Assembly: GCA_964628055.1 (NCBI GenBank)
Contig: CAZVNL010000006.1
Span: 9,264 to 73,263, forward strand
Reading direction: 5' to 3'
Source: CAZBEL01 sp964628055
Lineage (GTDB): Bacteria; Fidelibacterota; Marinisomatia; Marinisomatales; TCS56
Length of the DNA stretch: 64,000 bases
Positions 23,258 through 33,288 of the stretch are shown one piece after another (the first letter of the stretch is position 1; every line of letters starts with the position of its first letter). The notes under the pieces are model-generated. The model saw nothing but the letters and a program-made list of their open reading frames with translations, had not been told where the DNA came from and did not search any database. Both the position numbers and the translations under genes were made by a program.

Positions 23258-24601
23258 ATGCCTATAGAAACCTTTTGGAATGGTGTAAAAACTCAGCTAA
23301 GAAAGCAATTGCCCGACCATGCTTTCAATACTTGGTTTGATCCCATCCAATGTATCGGTGTTACTGAAAATGAATTGATTTTAGAAGTGCCAAATCAATT
23401 TTTTTACGAGTGGATAGAAAGCCACTACAAAGGAATAGTACAGCAGGCTTTGAAAAACAATAATGCTGACTCAATAACTGTAAAGTATACCGTGTCACCA
23501 GGACAATTAAAGAAAAAAAAGGTAGAGATAGCCCAAGAACCAACCAGACCTTACGGTAAACGGAGTATCTATCTTAATAAAAACCTAACCTTCTCGGCAT
23601 TTATCGAAGGTGACAATAATCGTTTTGCGCGAACGGCGGCTTTCACCGTAGCCGAGTCACCAGGTAAACAGGCGTTTAACCCCCTGATCATTTACGGTGG
23701 GGTGGGGTTGGGAAAAACCCATCTTCTACACGCAATCGGGAATCACGTTGTGGAAGTGTTGCCCCGTTTAAACGTGGTGATTGCTTCCAGCGAAAAGTTT
23801 ACCCTTGATTTCATCGCCTCTATCCAAAAAAACCGCACCGTTGAATTTTCCCGTGCCTACCGCAAGGCCGACGTCCTCCTAATAGACGATATTCAATTTT
23901 TCCAAAAGAAGGAACAGACCCAGGAGCAATTCTTCCACACGTTCAATGAACTGTATCAAGCCGGTAAACAAATTGTTTTAACTGCGGATCAGTATCCTGG
24001 CGAAATGCACGGGTTGCAGGATCGCCTCCTATCCCGTTTTGAATCCGGCCTGGCAGTAGATATTCAGCCCCCCGATTTTGAGACGCGGGTGGCCATCCTC
24101 ATGGAAAAAGCCGAGCAGAACGGACTTAGCTTGCCATACGATATTGTAGCGTTCATGGCCTTGCATATAAAAAAGAATGTGCGGGAATTGGAAAGTACTA
24201 TCGTACGCCTGTTGGCCCACTCTTCCCTTACAAAAACCGAGATAGATTTCCCCTTAGTTAGGAAAGTAGTACGGGAACGAGTAGGTACCAGGCTGGTGAG
24301 TGACCTCACCATGGGGGATATTATTCGCCGTGTTTCAGAGGCGACCAAAGTTAGCGAGCGGGATATTGTAGGGAACAGTCGCCGCATGCCTATCGCTGAA
24401 GCCCGCCAGATATCCATGTACTTATGTCGAGAAATTTTGGGCACGTCCTTGGTAAGTATTGGGACTCATTTTGGGGGCCGTGATCACACCACCATTTTGC
24501 ATGCCTGCCGCAAGATCGAGCACAGAATTAAGGAAGACCCAAGGGTTGAGCAAATGGTCGGCACGTTAAAACATAGCCTGACCCTGTCACTTCAAGCGTG
24601 A
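23258..24601 (+). CDS. dnaA: Chromosomal replication initiator protein DnaA
   Basis: DnaA binds DnaA boxes at the origin, melts the duplex with ATP and recruits the helicase. The 447-residue protein has domain I (FWNGVKTQLRKQLPDHAFNTW) and a short linker. Its AAA+ core has Walker A GGVGLGKTHLLHAIG near residue 146 and Walker B LLIDDIQFF near 208. The C-terminal DNA-binding signature is GGRDHTTILHACRKI near 408. The ATG lies 6 bases after the second DnaA box, which suggests autorepression. No strong ribosome binding site is seen. Confidence 0.98.
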   Translation: MPIETFWNGVKTQLRKQLPDHAFNTWFDPIQCIGVTENELILEVPNQFFYEWIESHYKGIVQQALKNNNADSITVKYTVSPGQLKKKKVEIAQEPTRPYGKRSIYLNKNLTFSAFIEGDNNRFARTAAFTVAESPGKQAFNPLIIYGGVGLGKTHLLHAIGNHVVEVLPRLNVVIASSEKFTLDFIASIQKNRTVEFSRAYRKADVLLIDDIQFFQKKEQTQEQFFHTFNELYQAGKQIVLTADQYPGEMHGLQDRLLSRFESGLAVDIQPPDFETRVAILMEKAEQNGLSLPYDIVAFMALHIKKNVRELESTIVRLLAHSSLTKTEIDFPLVRKVVRERVGTRLVSDLTMGDIIRRVSEATKVSERDIVGNSRRMPIAEARQISMYLCREILGTSLVSIGTHFGGRDHTTILHACRKIEHRIKEDPRVEQMVGTLKHSLTLSLQA

Positions 24602-24670
24602 AGATTGCTATGATACCGAGTTCGACATCACCGTTATCCTGCCACGTATCTTGGCAAATGTAATCAATCC

Positions 24671-24699
24671 TTGACTCCACATTTAACTTATACTATATT
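24671..24699 (+). promoter_or_regulatory. Sigma70-like promoter for the 2300-residue secreted protein
   Basis: A -35 box TTGACT at 24671-24676 and a -10 box TATATT at 24694-24699 are separated by exactly 17 bases. They lie about 95 bases before the start codon at 24797, which has an AAAGGAG ribosome binding site. The gene is therefore probably transcribed independently of dnaA. Confidence 0.6.
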
Positions 24700-24796
24700 G
24701 CACCTGATTTTTCATGTGGTGGGAGTACAAACACTGGAACCAAAAACGGATTTCGTCACCCGAAACCTATTCACTTAATCACAAAGGAGACCTCTC

Positions 24797-27700
24797 ATGA
24801 AAACCATCGCCAAAGCACTGTTCATTGTATTTTCTTTCACGGTTTTATTTTCTCTGTCTTTCGCTAAAAAGCAACACAAGCAAGACCAGAAAACGGACCA
24901 AACAACTCAAACGGCCCCGTTTCAGGTCATGTCCAAAATGGAACACCAATTGGATGTGGCTGAAAAAAGCACCGAACCCCAGGACGAAAACCAGTTAAAA
25001 ACGCTCCGTGTTCAAGAAGAAGACCAGGGGTTTAAGCAAAAAAATGTTGAGCCTTTGTCTGACCAAATTAAATCAGTAGTGAAGAGACAATTTAAATTTT
25101 CTTCGTCAAATCTACCTAAGACCACTACCAAAGCTACTGTCTCTAGCAATAGAAATATTTCACCAATGGAAGCCGAAGTTGATGACCCAATGGCACGCCG
25201 TATTCTTTCTAAAATGGATCGGGGTATTATGTTGAATGACGAAGAGATCACTTATGCCAAACAACATAATATTAATCATTTAACACCATCAAATCCACGC
25301 ACTCCTGCTAATGTCTCTCGCACCGCACTTAGCGAAGGGTTCGAGAGCGGGTCCATACCAAGCAACTGGACTATCTACAATAATGACGGGGACAGCTATG
25401 AGTGGCAGGCCTATAGCACAACATATGCACATTCTGGTAGTTATGTAGCCAGAATTCACTACAATGCGGCGGGGAATGACGACTGGCTCATTACACCTAA
25501 ATTGACCGTAGCAACGGGAGATTCAATTATTTTTTGGGCCAAGTCTTATTCTTCTTCCTATTTGGAAGATTTTAATGTGAAGCTGTCCACCACCGATAAT
25601 GCTATGGCCAGCTTTACGGTCACAATTGATAGTGTTGTTAGCACACCTTATGATTGGACCCGTTATGCTTATCCGTTAGAATCCTATGTTGGACAAGATA
25701 TTTACCTAGCTGTACAATGTACTTCTGTTAACGAATGGTACTTATATGTGGATGATTTTAGCGGACCCAATGTGTGGGTTGACCCCAACCCGGTATATGC
25801 AGCCTCTGTTTCCGAGATCGACTTTGGCAATACAGGTACTTCGGGAATCACTACAAATTTCAGTGTTTACAACAACGGCGGTAGCGATTTAACTATTTCC
25901 AGTATTTCCATCGCTAACACCGATTTTACTACTAGTGTTACGGGTCTAACCATTGCTTCCGGTGATACGGGAACCATTGATGTCACTTATGCCCCCACGG
26001 CCATCGATGGTGATACAACCGATTTGATTATTGCCCATAATGGTTCCTCTTCTCCAGACACCGTAAAACTGTTGGGTGCTGGTGTCGATGCTATTTTCTA
26101 TCAGGACTTTGAAGCCTGGACCACTAGCAATTACTATTCGGATCCAGATCCCATTGGTTGGTCCCAGGAAGCTGCTCCTGGTACAGGGAGCTCCGACGGT
26201 AAAATGTGGGAAAAGGAGTATAATACCTCCTCCGGTGTATTCTCCGGATTGGTAGCAGCTGAATTTGATAGTTACGAAGGCGCAGATGGTGATACCGGTT
26301 CTTTTATTACGCCAGAGATAGACTTTGCCACTGGGTCTGCGACAGACATTACATCCGCCTCCTTCAAGTTCTATTACAAGAAACGAGGCACCAAGACCTT
26401 CCGGGTAGATTATTCCTCAGATGGGGGTGCGAGCTGGGCTAATGGTTTCACCACAACGGCGGAAAATTATCAATCGGGTTCCGCTGGTTGGGAACAAGTA
26501 TCTATTAATGTTCCTGTGGGGTCAACATATATTTTCAAATTCGTCGGCGAGGCCAGTGGTTCTTCTACTACTGGGGACGTGTTTATAGATGAAGTTTCAA
26601 TGACTGAAGTGCCTCCCACCCCAGCCCTGGACTTGACCCTCTCTTCGATAACATTCTTGCCTGCTGAGATTGGCGATGTAGTGACCGAAACAACCTTTAC
26701 TGTGGGTACAAACTCCGGGGCCGGCGATCTCATCGTCGATAGTATTGTTACCACCAATGCGAACTTTTCCGTGGCTCTGGCGGCCGCTATTACCTCTGGA
26801 GACACCATCTACGGTGGTGGCTCCGTGGATGTAGACATCACCTGGACGCCAACTTCCTTTGGGTGGGATGTTACCGATGTTATTTTCTACACCAACGCTG
26901 CCTCCAGCCCGGATACATTCCAGATGAAGGGTGAAGCCAGTCGCCAGTACGTTAATTTTGATGATGAGACCTTCCCCTACGGATGGACCATCATTGATAA
27001 TGATACTGTAAATGCCTACGGTTATGATAACGGCTGGGAGTTTTACTCGTCCTATGGCCCTGGTTATAGCGTACCTTACGTGCGGTCCCACTTCAATGTG
27101 GATGGAGCCAATGACTGGATGATCACCCAGAAGCTCTCCGTGGTGGCGGGAGACTCCATCATTTTCTACAACAACTCCTCCAGCTCCTCAATCCTGGAAG
27201 ATACAATACACGTGTATGTGTCCACTACAGACAATGCCATGAGCAGTTTCACCACTCAGATTGGCGAAGTTGTCTCTCAGGGTTGGACCAACCTGCGTAC
27301 CGCCATCGATTTGAGCACCTGGGCCGGAACGGATATCTACTTAGCCATCGTTCACCACGGCAGCGTGGGCACTAACTACTGGAGCTATCGCAAGGTAGAT
27401 GATGTGATGCTACCAGCCCGCTGGATTGATCCTAATCCAGTGGTGGCCCTCTCGGCTTCAGCCATAGACTTTGGCATTACCTATCAGAACTTGTCATTAG
27501 ATGACATTCTCACCATCTCCAACATGGGTGGAAGCGACCTGACAATTAGCGATATCTCTACTGACAATACCGATTTCACCGTGGATGTATTTACGGCTAG
27601 CCTGGCCCCGGATAGCGCCCTGGATGTTACGGTTACCTTCACCCCCACCACAGCCGATACGATAACCGGTAATTTAATTATCACCTCCAACGCTGCCACC

Positions 27701-30700
27701 TCTCCGGACACCGTTGCCCTTACCGGTATCGGGGACGTCACCTCTGGCGGACCAGATGGATTCGGCTATACGTGGTCTAACAGCTACGATCTTGCCGGAC
27801 CAACTTTCAGTTGGGTCGATACGTCTGGCGCTACCAATACCGGCATTGCCAATGGTGATGATTGGCGCGGTACCGTGAACTTGCCCTTCCCCTTCCGGTT
27901 CTATGGGGTACCCTACAACCAGATTACCGTTACCACCAATGGCTGGATTGGGATGGGACCGTATACAAACTATAGTAGTTCCTACTGGACTAACGATCCG
28001 ATTCCTGACTCCAGCGATCCAAATAATATAATTGCCGCTTTGTGGGATGACTGGAAAGCTGGTGGATCCTCCTATCCTGCCGGTGATATTCTGGTGAAAA
28101 CCGTGGGGACGGCGCCCAATCGCCAGTTCGTGGTCATCTTCTTTGAATTCGTCCGTTCCTCCTCCAATACTGATTACTATACCTGGGAAGTGATTTTGGA
28201 CGAGGCCACTAGTGACATTACGGTTCAGTACCTGGATGTCGTGGGATCCAGTGATTATGCCAACAACGGTGTAGGCGCCACGGTAGGTATTGAGAATGCC
28301 GATGGCAGCGACGGTTTGGAAGTGGAGTACAACGGCAGTCACCCCATCTATGATGGCATGGCCCTGTTCTTTGATGCGCCGCCACCGCCTCCCACAGGCT
28401 TGGAGGGGAACGTGGTGAGTGTTACCTCGGGCTTGCCTATCGAGGGTGTTGCGGTTAGTATAAGCGGTTTTGTTGATTCCACGGACACCAACGGCGACTA
28501 CGGTATTTATGGCATAGAGCCAGGCCTCTACGATGTTGTGTTTGACAAGGCTGGCTTCAACACCACCCACTTTACCGTATCTCTGGCTGCTGGTGATACG
28601 GTTATTCTGAATACCGCTCTCATGGAAGACAGCACTACGCTCGTATCCAGCTACGTCACCGGCTTCGAGGTCGGAGAGGACCAGGGTAGCACGGTGTTGC
28701 TTAACGGGTCCAACACCTTCGCAGTGGTGGACTCCTTTATCACTCCTTCCGGCACAGTCATGCCTTCAGCCGGGGCAAAGATGCTAGCCTTCCCCGACAG
28801 CAGTGGCACTTACGATAATAACGACTTGGCCTACTGGGTCTCCGACTCGGCTTTTGATGTTACTGGTTACGGAAGTCTTACCCTGACATTGGAGGCCAAC
28901 TGGGCCACCGAGTCTGGTTGGGACTATTTCTACATTGGTCTTGTACTGGACGATGGTGTCATGTACTACGACGCCTCCGCCAGCCTTACAGGAACCTCCT
29001 CCGGCTGGGAGACTCAATCTTTCGATGTCTCCTGGGCTCTGGCCATGGGAACCACCACCGTTCGCCCAGCCATTTTATTTGATTCGGACGGTTCTATCGT
29101 GGACGGTTGGGGTGGTGCTTTCGACGAAATCAATTTGGAAGGGAATACTTTCTTCCTAGCGCCTCCCATGGACCTCACGGCGGAGAGCTTCCAGCCCACA
29201 GTTAACTTGAGCTGGACGGCCCCTGCCTCTAACGGCCGTGCCAATTACACCTTGAACCGCTTAGATCCCAACGCCGGTAACCTCACCCGGCCTATGGTTC
29301 AGGATGATAGTGGCAACCTGGTTGAAGCCCAGAAGGGCCCGCGGGATTATCCGACGGTGGAAATTGCTTACAGTTATTCGGCCTCCAATCGGACATTGAC
29401 CGGGTACAATATATTCCGGGCCCAATGGCCCTTTGGGTATACGGAACTCCTCTCCTTCACAACCGGCACCAGCTATGAAGATGCCTCCGCTGTGGATGGT
29501 AACTACTATGTGTATGCCGTGACGGCAGTCTATGATGAGGGTGAAAGCGCTGAGTCTAATCATGCCAACGCCCGCGTAGGAGCCGTTACTGTATTCACCG
29601 ATGATATAAGCAATGAGGACTTCGAAGGCGTAGCGCCTGACTTGCCTGCGAACTGGGAAGTGTTCTCCAGCAGTCCCGATCATATGTGGATGGTGGGTGA
29701 CTCTGCCGCTGCTGATTCTGCCTTTAGCGCCTACGGCTACGGCGCCCCCGATGCCCATACCGATTTCGGCTTCATCAACCCGGGTTATGGTGCCGATGAC
29801 TTCGAGATGTACCTGCTATCGCCCTTCATTGACTTCACCGACAACTTTACCTCCATTGTGAAGTTTGCCGGTTATGCACAGGTGTGGGGTAACTATGCCG
29901 GGTATAACTTCGTACAGTTATGGGTCCGGGCGAATATGGGACCGTGGGAAATGGTGGTAGACTTTGGCTACGACCACAACAGCGGTTGGGTGGATTACTC
30001 CGCTCCCATCGGTAACATCGTGTCCGGGCAGGATAAAGTCCAGTTCGCCTTCTATTACACCCATACCGGCGGCTACAACTCCGGGGGCGGTAATGGTATG
30101 GCCATTGATGACTTTACCTTAGAAACCCTCAGGGGACCCCATGATCTGGTGTTGACGCCCACCACCGAATCCATCATCCTGAACTGGATGCATCCCGATT
30201 CAACCATGTTGAACGGTTTATCCGATCCAGTGCTGCCCATCGCCGCGGCACAGATTGACGCCCCCGTTCCAGCTGAGGACGTGATCGTTACCGAACGTAC
30301 CGATTGCTTCAGCCACGGGAGTGTGAACAGTTCCTGGATCACGGGCTTCTATGGTCCCGACTCAGGAGGCGTGGTACCGCCTACTTTCGCGGCCCTGCAT
30401 ACGTTTAACGCTGGCCCCATGACCCTGGACGAAGCAGTAATTCACGGTTACTACAACACCGATGATACTACTACTGCCCGCGCCGATATTTTCGTTGGGG
30501 TTGCTGACTTGAACGGTGCCACCATCGATACGATCAAACGCGACACGGTGCTTTTCGATATTTCGGCACCGGGAAGCTGGACCCAAGCTACTCTGGACCT
30601 CACCGGTCTCATGTACAACGCCACCGATTCAACATTCTTGAAGATCACCTGGACACCTCTGGATACCGGTTACGTGGCCCTCTTTGGCGCACAACTATGG

Positions 30701-31699
30701 ATCCCCGGTCAGCAGATTGACGATCCCAATACGGTGCCCGCCAATGGCCTATCGGGGTATGATTCCGCGGGGGTATTCACACCCTCCGGAACATATAATT
30801 TCGTCATCGAGATCTGCGGTACACCAACGCCACCGGCGTTGTCCTACAATGTGTACAAAGACGGCAACCGCGTAGTGGAAGGACTGGAAGAAACTACCTG
30901 GACGGATGGAAACGTTAGTGTGGTTGACGAGTCCTGTTACTGGGTCCACGGTGTTGTGCCCATGAGCTTCAACATTGGGCCTACGACGATCGATTCCATG
31001 ATGGAAACCGATCCCACTAACGTGGAATGCGCTTCGGCCATTAACTTGCCGCCTAACTCCTTCGATCTGGTGTCCCCGGCCGATGGCGATACTATCTTCA
31101 TCACGCCGGACAACCTGATGAACAACATGTTGTTCGCCTGGACCAGCTCTACGGATCCCAATGGACAGGAAGTCACCTTCAACTGGACGGTGGAGTCCTC
31201 CGAATTGGGTTCCCTGAGTATAGATACTACCGGGACAGCCATCTTCATTCCCTATGAAGATCTGGTGGCCTTATTGAGTTCTGCTGGAGCCAGCATCACG
31301 ACGGCTACGTGGAACGTCATTGCCACTGATGGAATGGACGATACGCCCTCTTCTAACGGGCCACGTACGTTCACCATCGATATTACCCAGTTGGGCATCA
31401 TCGGTGGGCCGGCCATACCAGACGTCTTTGCGTTGCACCAGAATTACCCCAACCCGTTCAACCCCATTACCACGATCCGTTACGACGTACCGGAAGAGTC
31501 AATGGTACGGTTGGATATATACAATATCCTGGGGCAGAAGGTGCGCACGCTGGTGAATAGCGTCCATCAACCCGGCTACCATGCCGTCCAGTGGAATGGC
31601 ACCAACGACTTTGGTGTCCCCGTGGCCTCCGGTATGTACATCTACCGCATTCAGGCCAAGGACTTTGTGGCGGTTAAGAAACTGGTACTAATGAAGTAA
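24797..31699 (+). CDS. Giant secreted multidomain adhesin-like protein with type IX sorting domain
   Basis: The 2300-residue protein starts with a signal peptide (ALFIVFSFTVLFSLSFA). After a charged linker come repeated modules. Choice-of-anchor J / cleaved-adhesin-like domains lie at about 178-328, 433-606, 715-873, 1282-1455 and 1598-1780 (patterns such as WTIYNNDGD, DDWLITPKL, DDFSGP). They alternate with ASH/HYDIN-like Ig modules at about 331-430, 608-713 and 877-981 (IDFGNTG, FSVYNNGGSDLTISSIS). A carboxypeptidase-regulatory-like fold lies at about 1200-1280 and fibronectin-like stretches follow. The last 90 residues are a FlgD-like sorting domain (YPNPFNPITTIRYDV to VAVKKLVLMK), implying type IX secretion. 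No protease or glycosidase active site was recognised, so an adhesive role is inferred. Confidence 0.85.
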   Translation: MKTIAKALFIVFSFTVLFSLSFAKKQHKQDQKTDQTTQTAPFQVMSKMEHQLDVAEKSTEPQDENQLKTLRVQEEDQGFKQKNVEPLSDQIKSVVKRQFKFSSSNLPKTTTKATVSSNRNISPMEAEVDDPMARRILSKMDRGIMLNDEEITYAKQHNINHLTPSNPRTPANVSRTALSEGFESGSIPSNWTIYNNDGDSYEWQAYSTTYAHSGSYVARIHYNAAGNDDWLITPKLTVATGDSIIFWAKSYSSSYLEDFNVKLSTTDNAMASFTVTIDSVVSTPYDWTRYAYPLESYVGQDIYLAVQCTSVNEWYLYVDDFSGPNVWVDPNPVYAASVSEIDFGNTGTSGITTNFSVYNNGGSDLTISSISIANTDFTTSVTGLTIASGDTGTIDVTYAPTAIDGDTTDLIIAHNGSSSPDTVKLLGAGVDAIFYQDFEAWTTSNYYSDPDPIGWSQEAAPGTGSSDGKMWEKEYNTSSGVFSGLVAAEFDSYEGADGDTGSFITPEIDFATGSATDITSASFKFYYKKRGTKTFRVDYSSDGGASWANGFTTTAENYQSGSAGWEQVSINVPVGSTYIFKFVGEASGSSTTGDVFIDEVSMTEVPPTPALDLTLSSITFLPAEIGDVVTETTFTVGTNSGAGDLIVDSIVTTNANFSVALAAAITSGDTIYGGGSVDVDITWTPTSFGWDVTDVIFYTNAASSPDTFQMKGEASRQYVNFDDETFPYGWTIIDNDTVNAYGYDNGWEFYSSYGPGYSVPYVRSHFNVDGANDWMITQKLSVVAGDSIIFYNNSSSSSILEDTIHVYVSTTDNAMSSFTTQIGEVVSQGWTNLRTAIDLSTWAGTDIYLAIVHHGSVGTNYWSYRKVDDVMLPARWIDPNPVVALSASAIDFGITYQNLSLDDILTISNMGGSDLTISDISTDNTDFTVDVFTASLAPDSALDVTVTFTPTTADTITGNLIITSNAATSPDTVALTGIGDVTSGGPDGFGYTWSNSYDLAGPTFSWVDTSGATNTGIANGDDWRGTVNLPFPFRFYGVPYNQITVTTNGWIGMGPYTNYSSSYWTNDPIPDSSDPNNIIAALWDDWKAGGSSYPAGDILVKTVGTAPNRQFVVIFFEFVRSSSNTDYYTWEVILDEATSDITVQYLDVVGSSDYANNGVGATVGIENADGSDGLEVEYNGSHPIYDGMALFFDAPPPPPTGLEGNVVSVTSGLPIEGVAVSISGFVDSTDTNGDYGIYGIEPGLYDVVFDKAGFNTTHFTVSLAAGDTVILNTALMEDSTTLVSSYVTGFEVGEDQGSTVLLNGSNTFAVVDSFITPSGTVMPSAGAKMLAFPDSSGTYDNNDLAYWVSDSAFDVTGYGSLTLTLEANWATESGWDYFYIGLVLDDGVMYYDASASLTGTSSGWETQSFDVSWALAMGTTTVRPAILFDSDGSIVDGWGGAFDEINLEGNTFFLAPPMDLTAESFQPTVNLSWTAPASNGRANYTLNRLDPNAGNLTRPMVQDDSGNLVEAQKGPRDYPTVEIAYSYSASNRTLTGYNIFRAQWPFGYTELLSFTTGTSYEDASAVDGNYYVYAVTAVYDEGESAESNHANARVGAVTVFTDDISNEDFEGVAPDLPANWEVFSSSPDHMWMVGDSAAADSAFSAYGYGAPDAHTDFGFINPGYGADDFEMYLLSPFIDFTDNFTSIVKFAGYAQVWGNYAGYNFVQLWVRANMGPWEMVVDFGYDHNSGWVDYSAPIGNIVSGQDKVQFAFYYTHTGGYNSGGGNGMAIDDFTLETLRGPHDLVLTPTTESIILNWMHPDSTMLNGLSDPVLPIAAAQIDAPVPAEDVIVTERTDCFSHGSVNSSWITGFYGPDSGGVVPPTFAALHTFNAGPMTLDEAVIHGYYNTDDTTTARADIFVGVADLNGATIDTIKRDTVLFDISAPGSWTQATLDLTGLMYNATDSTFLKITWTPLDTGYVALFGAQLWIPGQQIDDPNTVPANGLSGYDSAGVFTPSGTYNFVIEICGTPTPPALSYNVYKDGNRVVEGLEETTWTDGNVSVVDESCYWVHGVVPMSFNIGPTTIDSMMETDPTNVECASAINLPPNSFDLVSPADGDTIFITPDNLMNNMLFAWTSSTDPNGQEVTFNWTVESSELGSLSIDTTGTAIFIPYEDLVALLSSAGASITTATWNVIATDGMDDTPSSNGPRTFTIDITQLGIIGGPAIPDVFALHQNYPNPFNPITTIRYDVPEESMVRLDIYNILGQKVRTLVNSVHQPGYHAVQWNGTNDFGVPVASGMYIYRIQAKDFVAVKKLVLMK

Positions 31700-31733
31700 A
31701 TTTTACTTCTATCCCAACCACCTCCCACGAGAT

Positions 31734-31751
31734 AGGGGTCTTCGGACCCCT
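31734..31751 (+). terminator. Hairpin terminator after the giant secreted protein gene
   Basis: A perfect 7-bp stem AGGGGTC / GACCCCT with a TTCG tetraloop begins 35 bases after the stop codon and is followed by a moderately T-rich stretch (GTCTTGCTTTT). It separates this gene from the ssb promoter. Confidence 0.75.
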
Positions 31752-31784
31752 GTCTTGCTTTTAGGAAGAGGTAAGAAAAATTCC

Positions 31785-31814
31785 TTGACAGCAGCCATAT
31801 ACTCGCTGTACAAT
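31785..31814 (+). promoter_or_regulatory. ssb promoter overlapping a perfect palindrome
   Basis: A perfect -35 box TTGACA at 31785-31790 and a -10 box TACAAT at 31809-31814 are separated by 18 bases. The -10 box lies in a perfect 12-bp palindrome GTACAATTGTAC (31808-31819), a possible repressor site. The ssb start codon follows about 70 bases downstream. Confidence 0.65.
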
Positions 31815-31882
31815 TGTACGCACTAAAAGATGGTTCCTTACTTGTGCTTTTTAATCGTTACTATAACATAAGGAGAGTTGTC

Positions 31883-32290
31883 ATGCAGAAAGGAAGTGTA
31901 AATAAAGTCATCCTGGTGGGGCATCTCGGCGCCGATCCAGAAGGACGCTATACTCCGTCGGGGGTTGCTGTAACAACCTTCAACTTAGCCACCAACGAGA
32001 CCTGGAAAAATGCCGAAGGTGAACAAGGTGACCGCACAGAGTGGCATCGCTGCGTTTTGTACGGCAAATTAGCCGAAACGGCCAGCGAGTATATGAAGAA
32101 AGGTCAGATGGTGTATTTAGAAGGTCGCTTGCGTACCCGTTCTTGGGAGGATAAAGATGGCATCAAGCGCTACACCACGGAAATCTTAGGGGACGGCTTT
32201 ACCATGCTGGGACGACGCGCCACCAGTGGGAAGGAAGGGGCCGACTCGGTCGCCGAAGGCACCAACGAGGATGAAGACCTTCCATTCTAA
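31883..32290 (+). CDS. ssb: Single-stranded DNA-binding protein
   Basis: SSB coats single-stranded DNA during replication, repair and recombination. The OB-fold domain (residues 1-110) begins MQKGSVNKVILVGHLGADPE and includes TEWHRCVLYGKLAETASEYM and GQMVYLEGRLRTRSWEDKDG. A short linker leads to the acidic tip DEDLPF that recruits partner proteins. The ATG at 31883 is chosen because AAGGAG lies 8-13 bases upstream and SSB proteins start here; a longer in-frame start at 31814 overlaps the promoter. The length is 135 residues, slightly short because of the brief linker. Confidence 0.96.
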   Translation: MQKGSVNKVILVGHLGADPEGRYTPSGVAVTTFNLATNETWKNAEGEQGDRTEWHRCVLYGKLAETASEYMKKGQMVYLEGRLRTRSWEDKDGIKRYTTEILGDGFTMLGRRATSGKEGADSVAEGTNEDEDLPF

Positions 32291-32316
32291 TACGTTGGTT
32301 TAACCAGGATTGCCCG

Positions 32317-32343
32317 AAAAGGGGGGACGACGTCCCCCTTTTT
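32317..32343 (+). terminator. Intrinsic terminator after ssb
   Basis: The stem GGGGGAC (32322-32328) / GTCCCCC (32332-32338) has a 3-base loop. It is extended by an A run on the left and a T run on the right, a classic rho-independent terminator 27 bases after the ssb stop. Confidence 0.88.
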
Positions 32344-32517
32344 AATATAACCTGTTACCCGCCCACGATCATGGGTCCTGGGAGGGGCGCTTAATTCAGC
32401 CAATCCGTTGACCCGACAAACCTCCCTCCTATTTATCCAACCTTCCTTTTTGAACAACCTCCGCCCCTTGGTAACTTTTATGGAAATATATCCCGGTGAT
32501 TAAACGTTCCAACATCC

Positions 32518-33231
32518 ATGTTTTTGAATAAACCGTTGTCAGATTACAGACCCCGATCTAAGGGCGTACGCCGTCTTCTGGCCTATCTGGCCCTGTTGTT
32601 AGGCAGCCTCCTGCTCAAGATTACGGTGAAGGGTCGCCACAATCTTCCTAAAAAAGGTCCTTACGTCCTGGTTTGTAATCATTTCAGCGTCATAGATCCC
32701 GCTGTGGTGATCTATGCCCACCGAAACCCCATCAGCTTTTTAGCGGCCAGCGACCACGTTATTGAATGGTATAACCTGTGGGCTGTGTGGTTGTATGGTT
32801 TTATCCCTACCGACCGGGTGCGCTTGGCTCCTTCCACCATCAAAGCCGCTCGCCGGGCTCTGTGCAAAGGAGAAGTCTTAGGCATCTTTCCGGAAGGAAC
32901 CTCCACAGCGAACGAGCTCCGCAAGGCCAAACCGGGTGCGGCCTATCTATCTGCCATCGAGACGGTGAAAATCTTACCCTTTTCGGTCTTAGGCCTGGGA
33001 GATGCGTGGGCTCAGTGGTTACACGGCCTGCGTCCCCGGGTTACCGTTCGTATTGGGAAACCCTTCGGACCCTATACCTTGCCCAACGATCGCGCCCAAC
33101 GGGAACAAGCCCTGGCTCGGGTGGGAAAGGAAATTATGTGCCGCATCGCCGCCCTACTGCCTGAGGAGTGTCACGGCGTTTTCCGCAGAGAACAGGTGAT
33201 TTTACAATACCAGCAGGAAAATGAGCGTTGA
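32518..33231 (+). CDS. plsC: 1-acyl-sn-glycerol-3-phosphate acyltransferase family protein
   Basis: PlsC-type enzymes add the second acyl chain to lysophosphatidic acid at the inner membrane. The catalytic motif NHFSVIDP (the NHx4D pattern) lies near residue 60 and the substrate motif FPEGTST near 126. A hydrophobic N-terminal stretch (RLLAYLALLLGSLLL) could sit in the membrane. The 237-residue length is usual. The exact acyl acceptor cannot be deduced, so the symbol is the family name. It follows the ssb terminator, stands alone, and is convergent with the permease gene. Confidence 0.88.
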   Translation: MFLNKPLSDYRPRSKGVRRLLAYLALLLGSLLLKITVKGRHNLPKKGPYVLVCNHFSVIDPAVVIYAHRNPISFLAASDHVIEWYNLWAVWLYGFIPTDRVRLAPSTIKAARRALCKGEVLGIFPEGTSTANELRKAKPGAAYLSAIETVKILPFSVLGLGDAWAQWLHGLRPRVTVRIGKPFGPYTLPNDRAQREQALARVGKEIMCRIAALLPEECHGVFRREQVILQYQQENER

Positions 33232-33288
33232 ATTTTTTTATACGATAAGCGAACATCTTTTGCCCTGGATAAAAGGGGGGGTTCTATT

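Noticed and set aside
27674..28570. 298-codon antisense open frame inside the giant secreted protein gene
   Set aside because: Antisense to a well-supported coding region; its composition reflects the repeated codons of the other strand.
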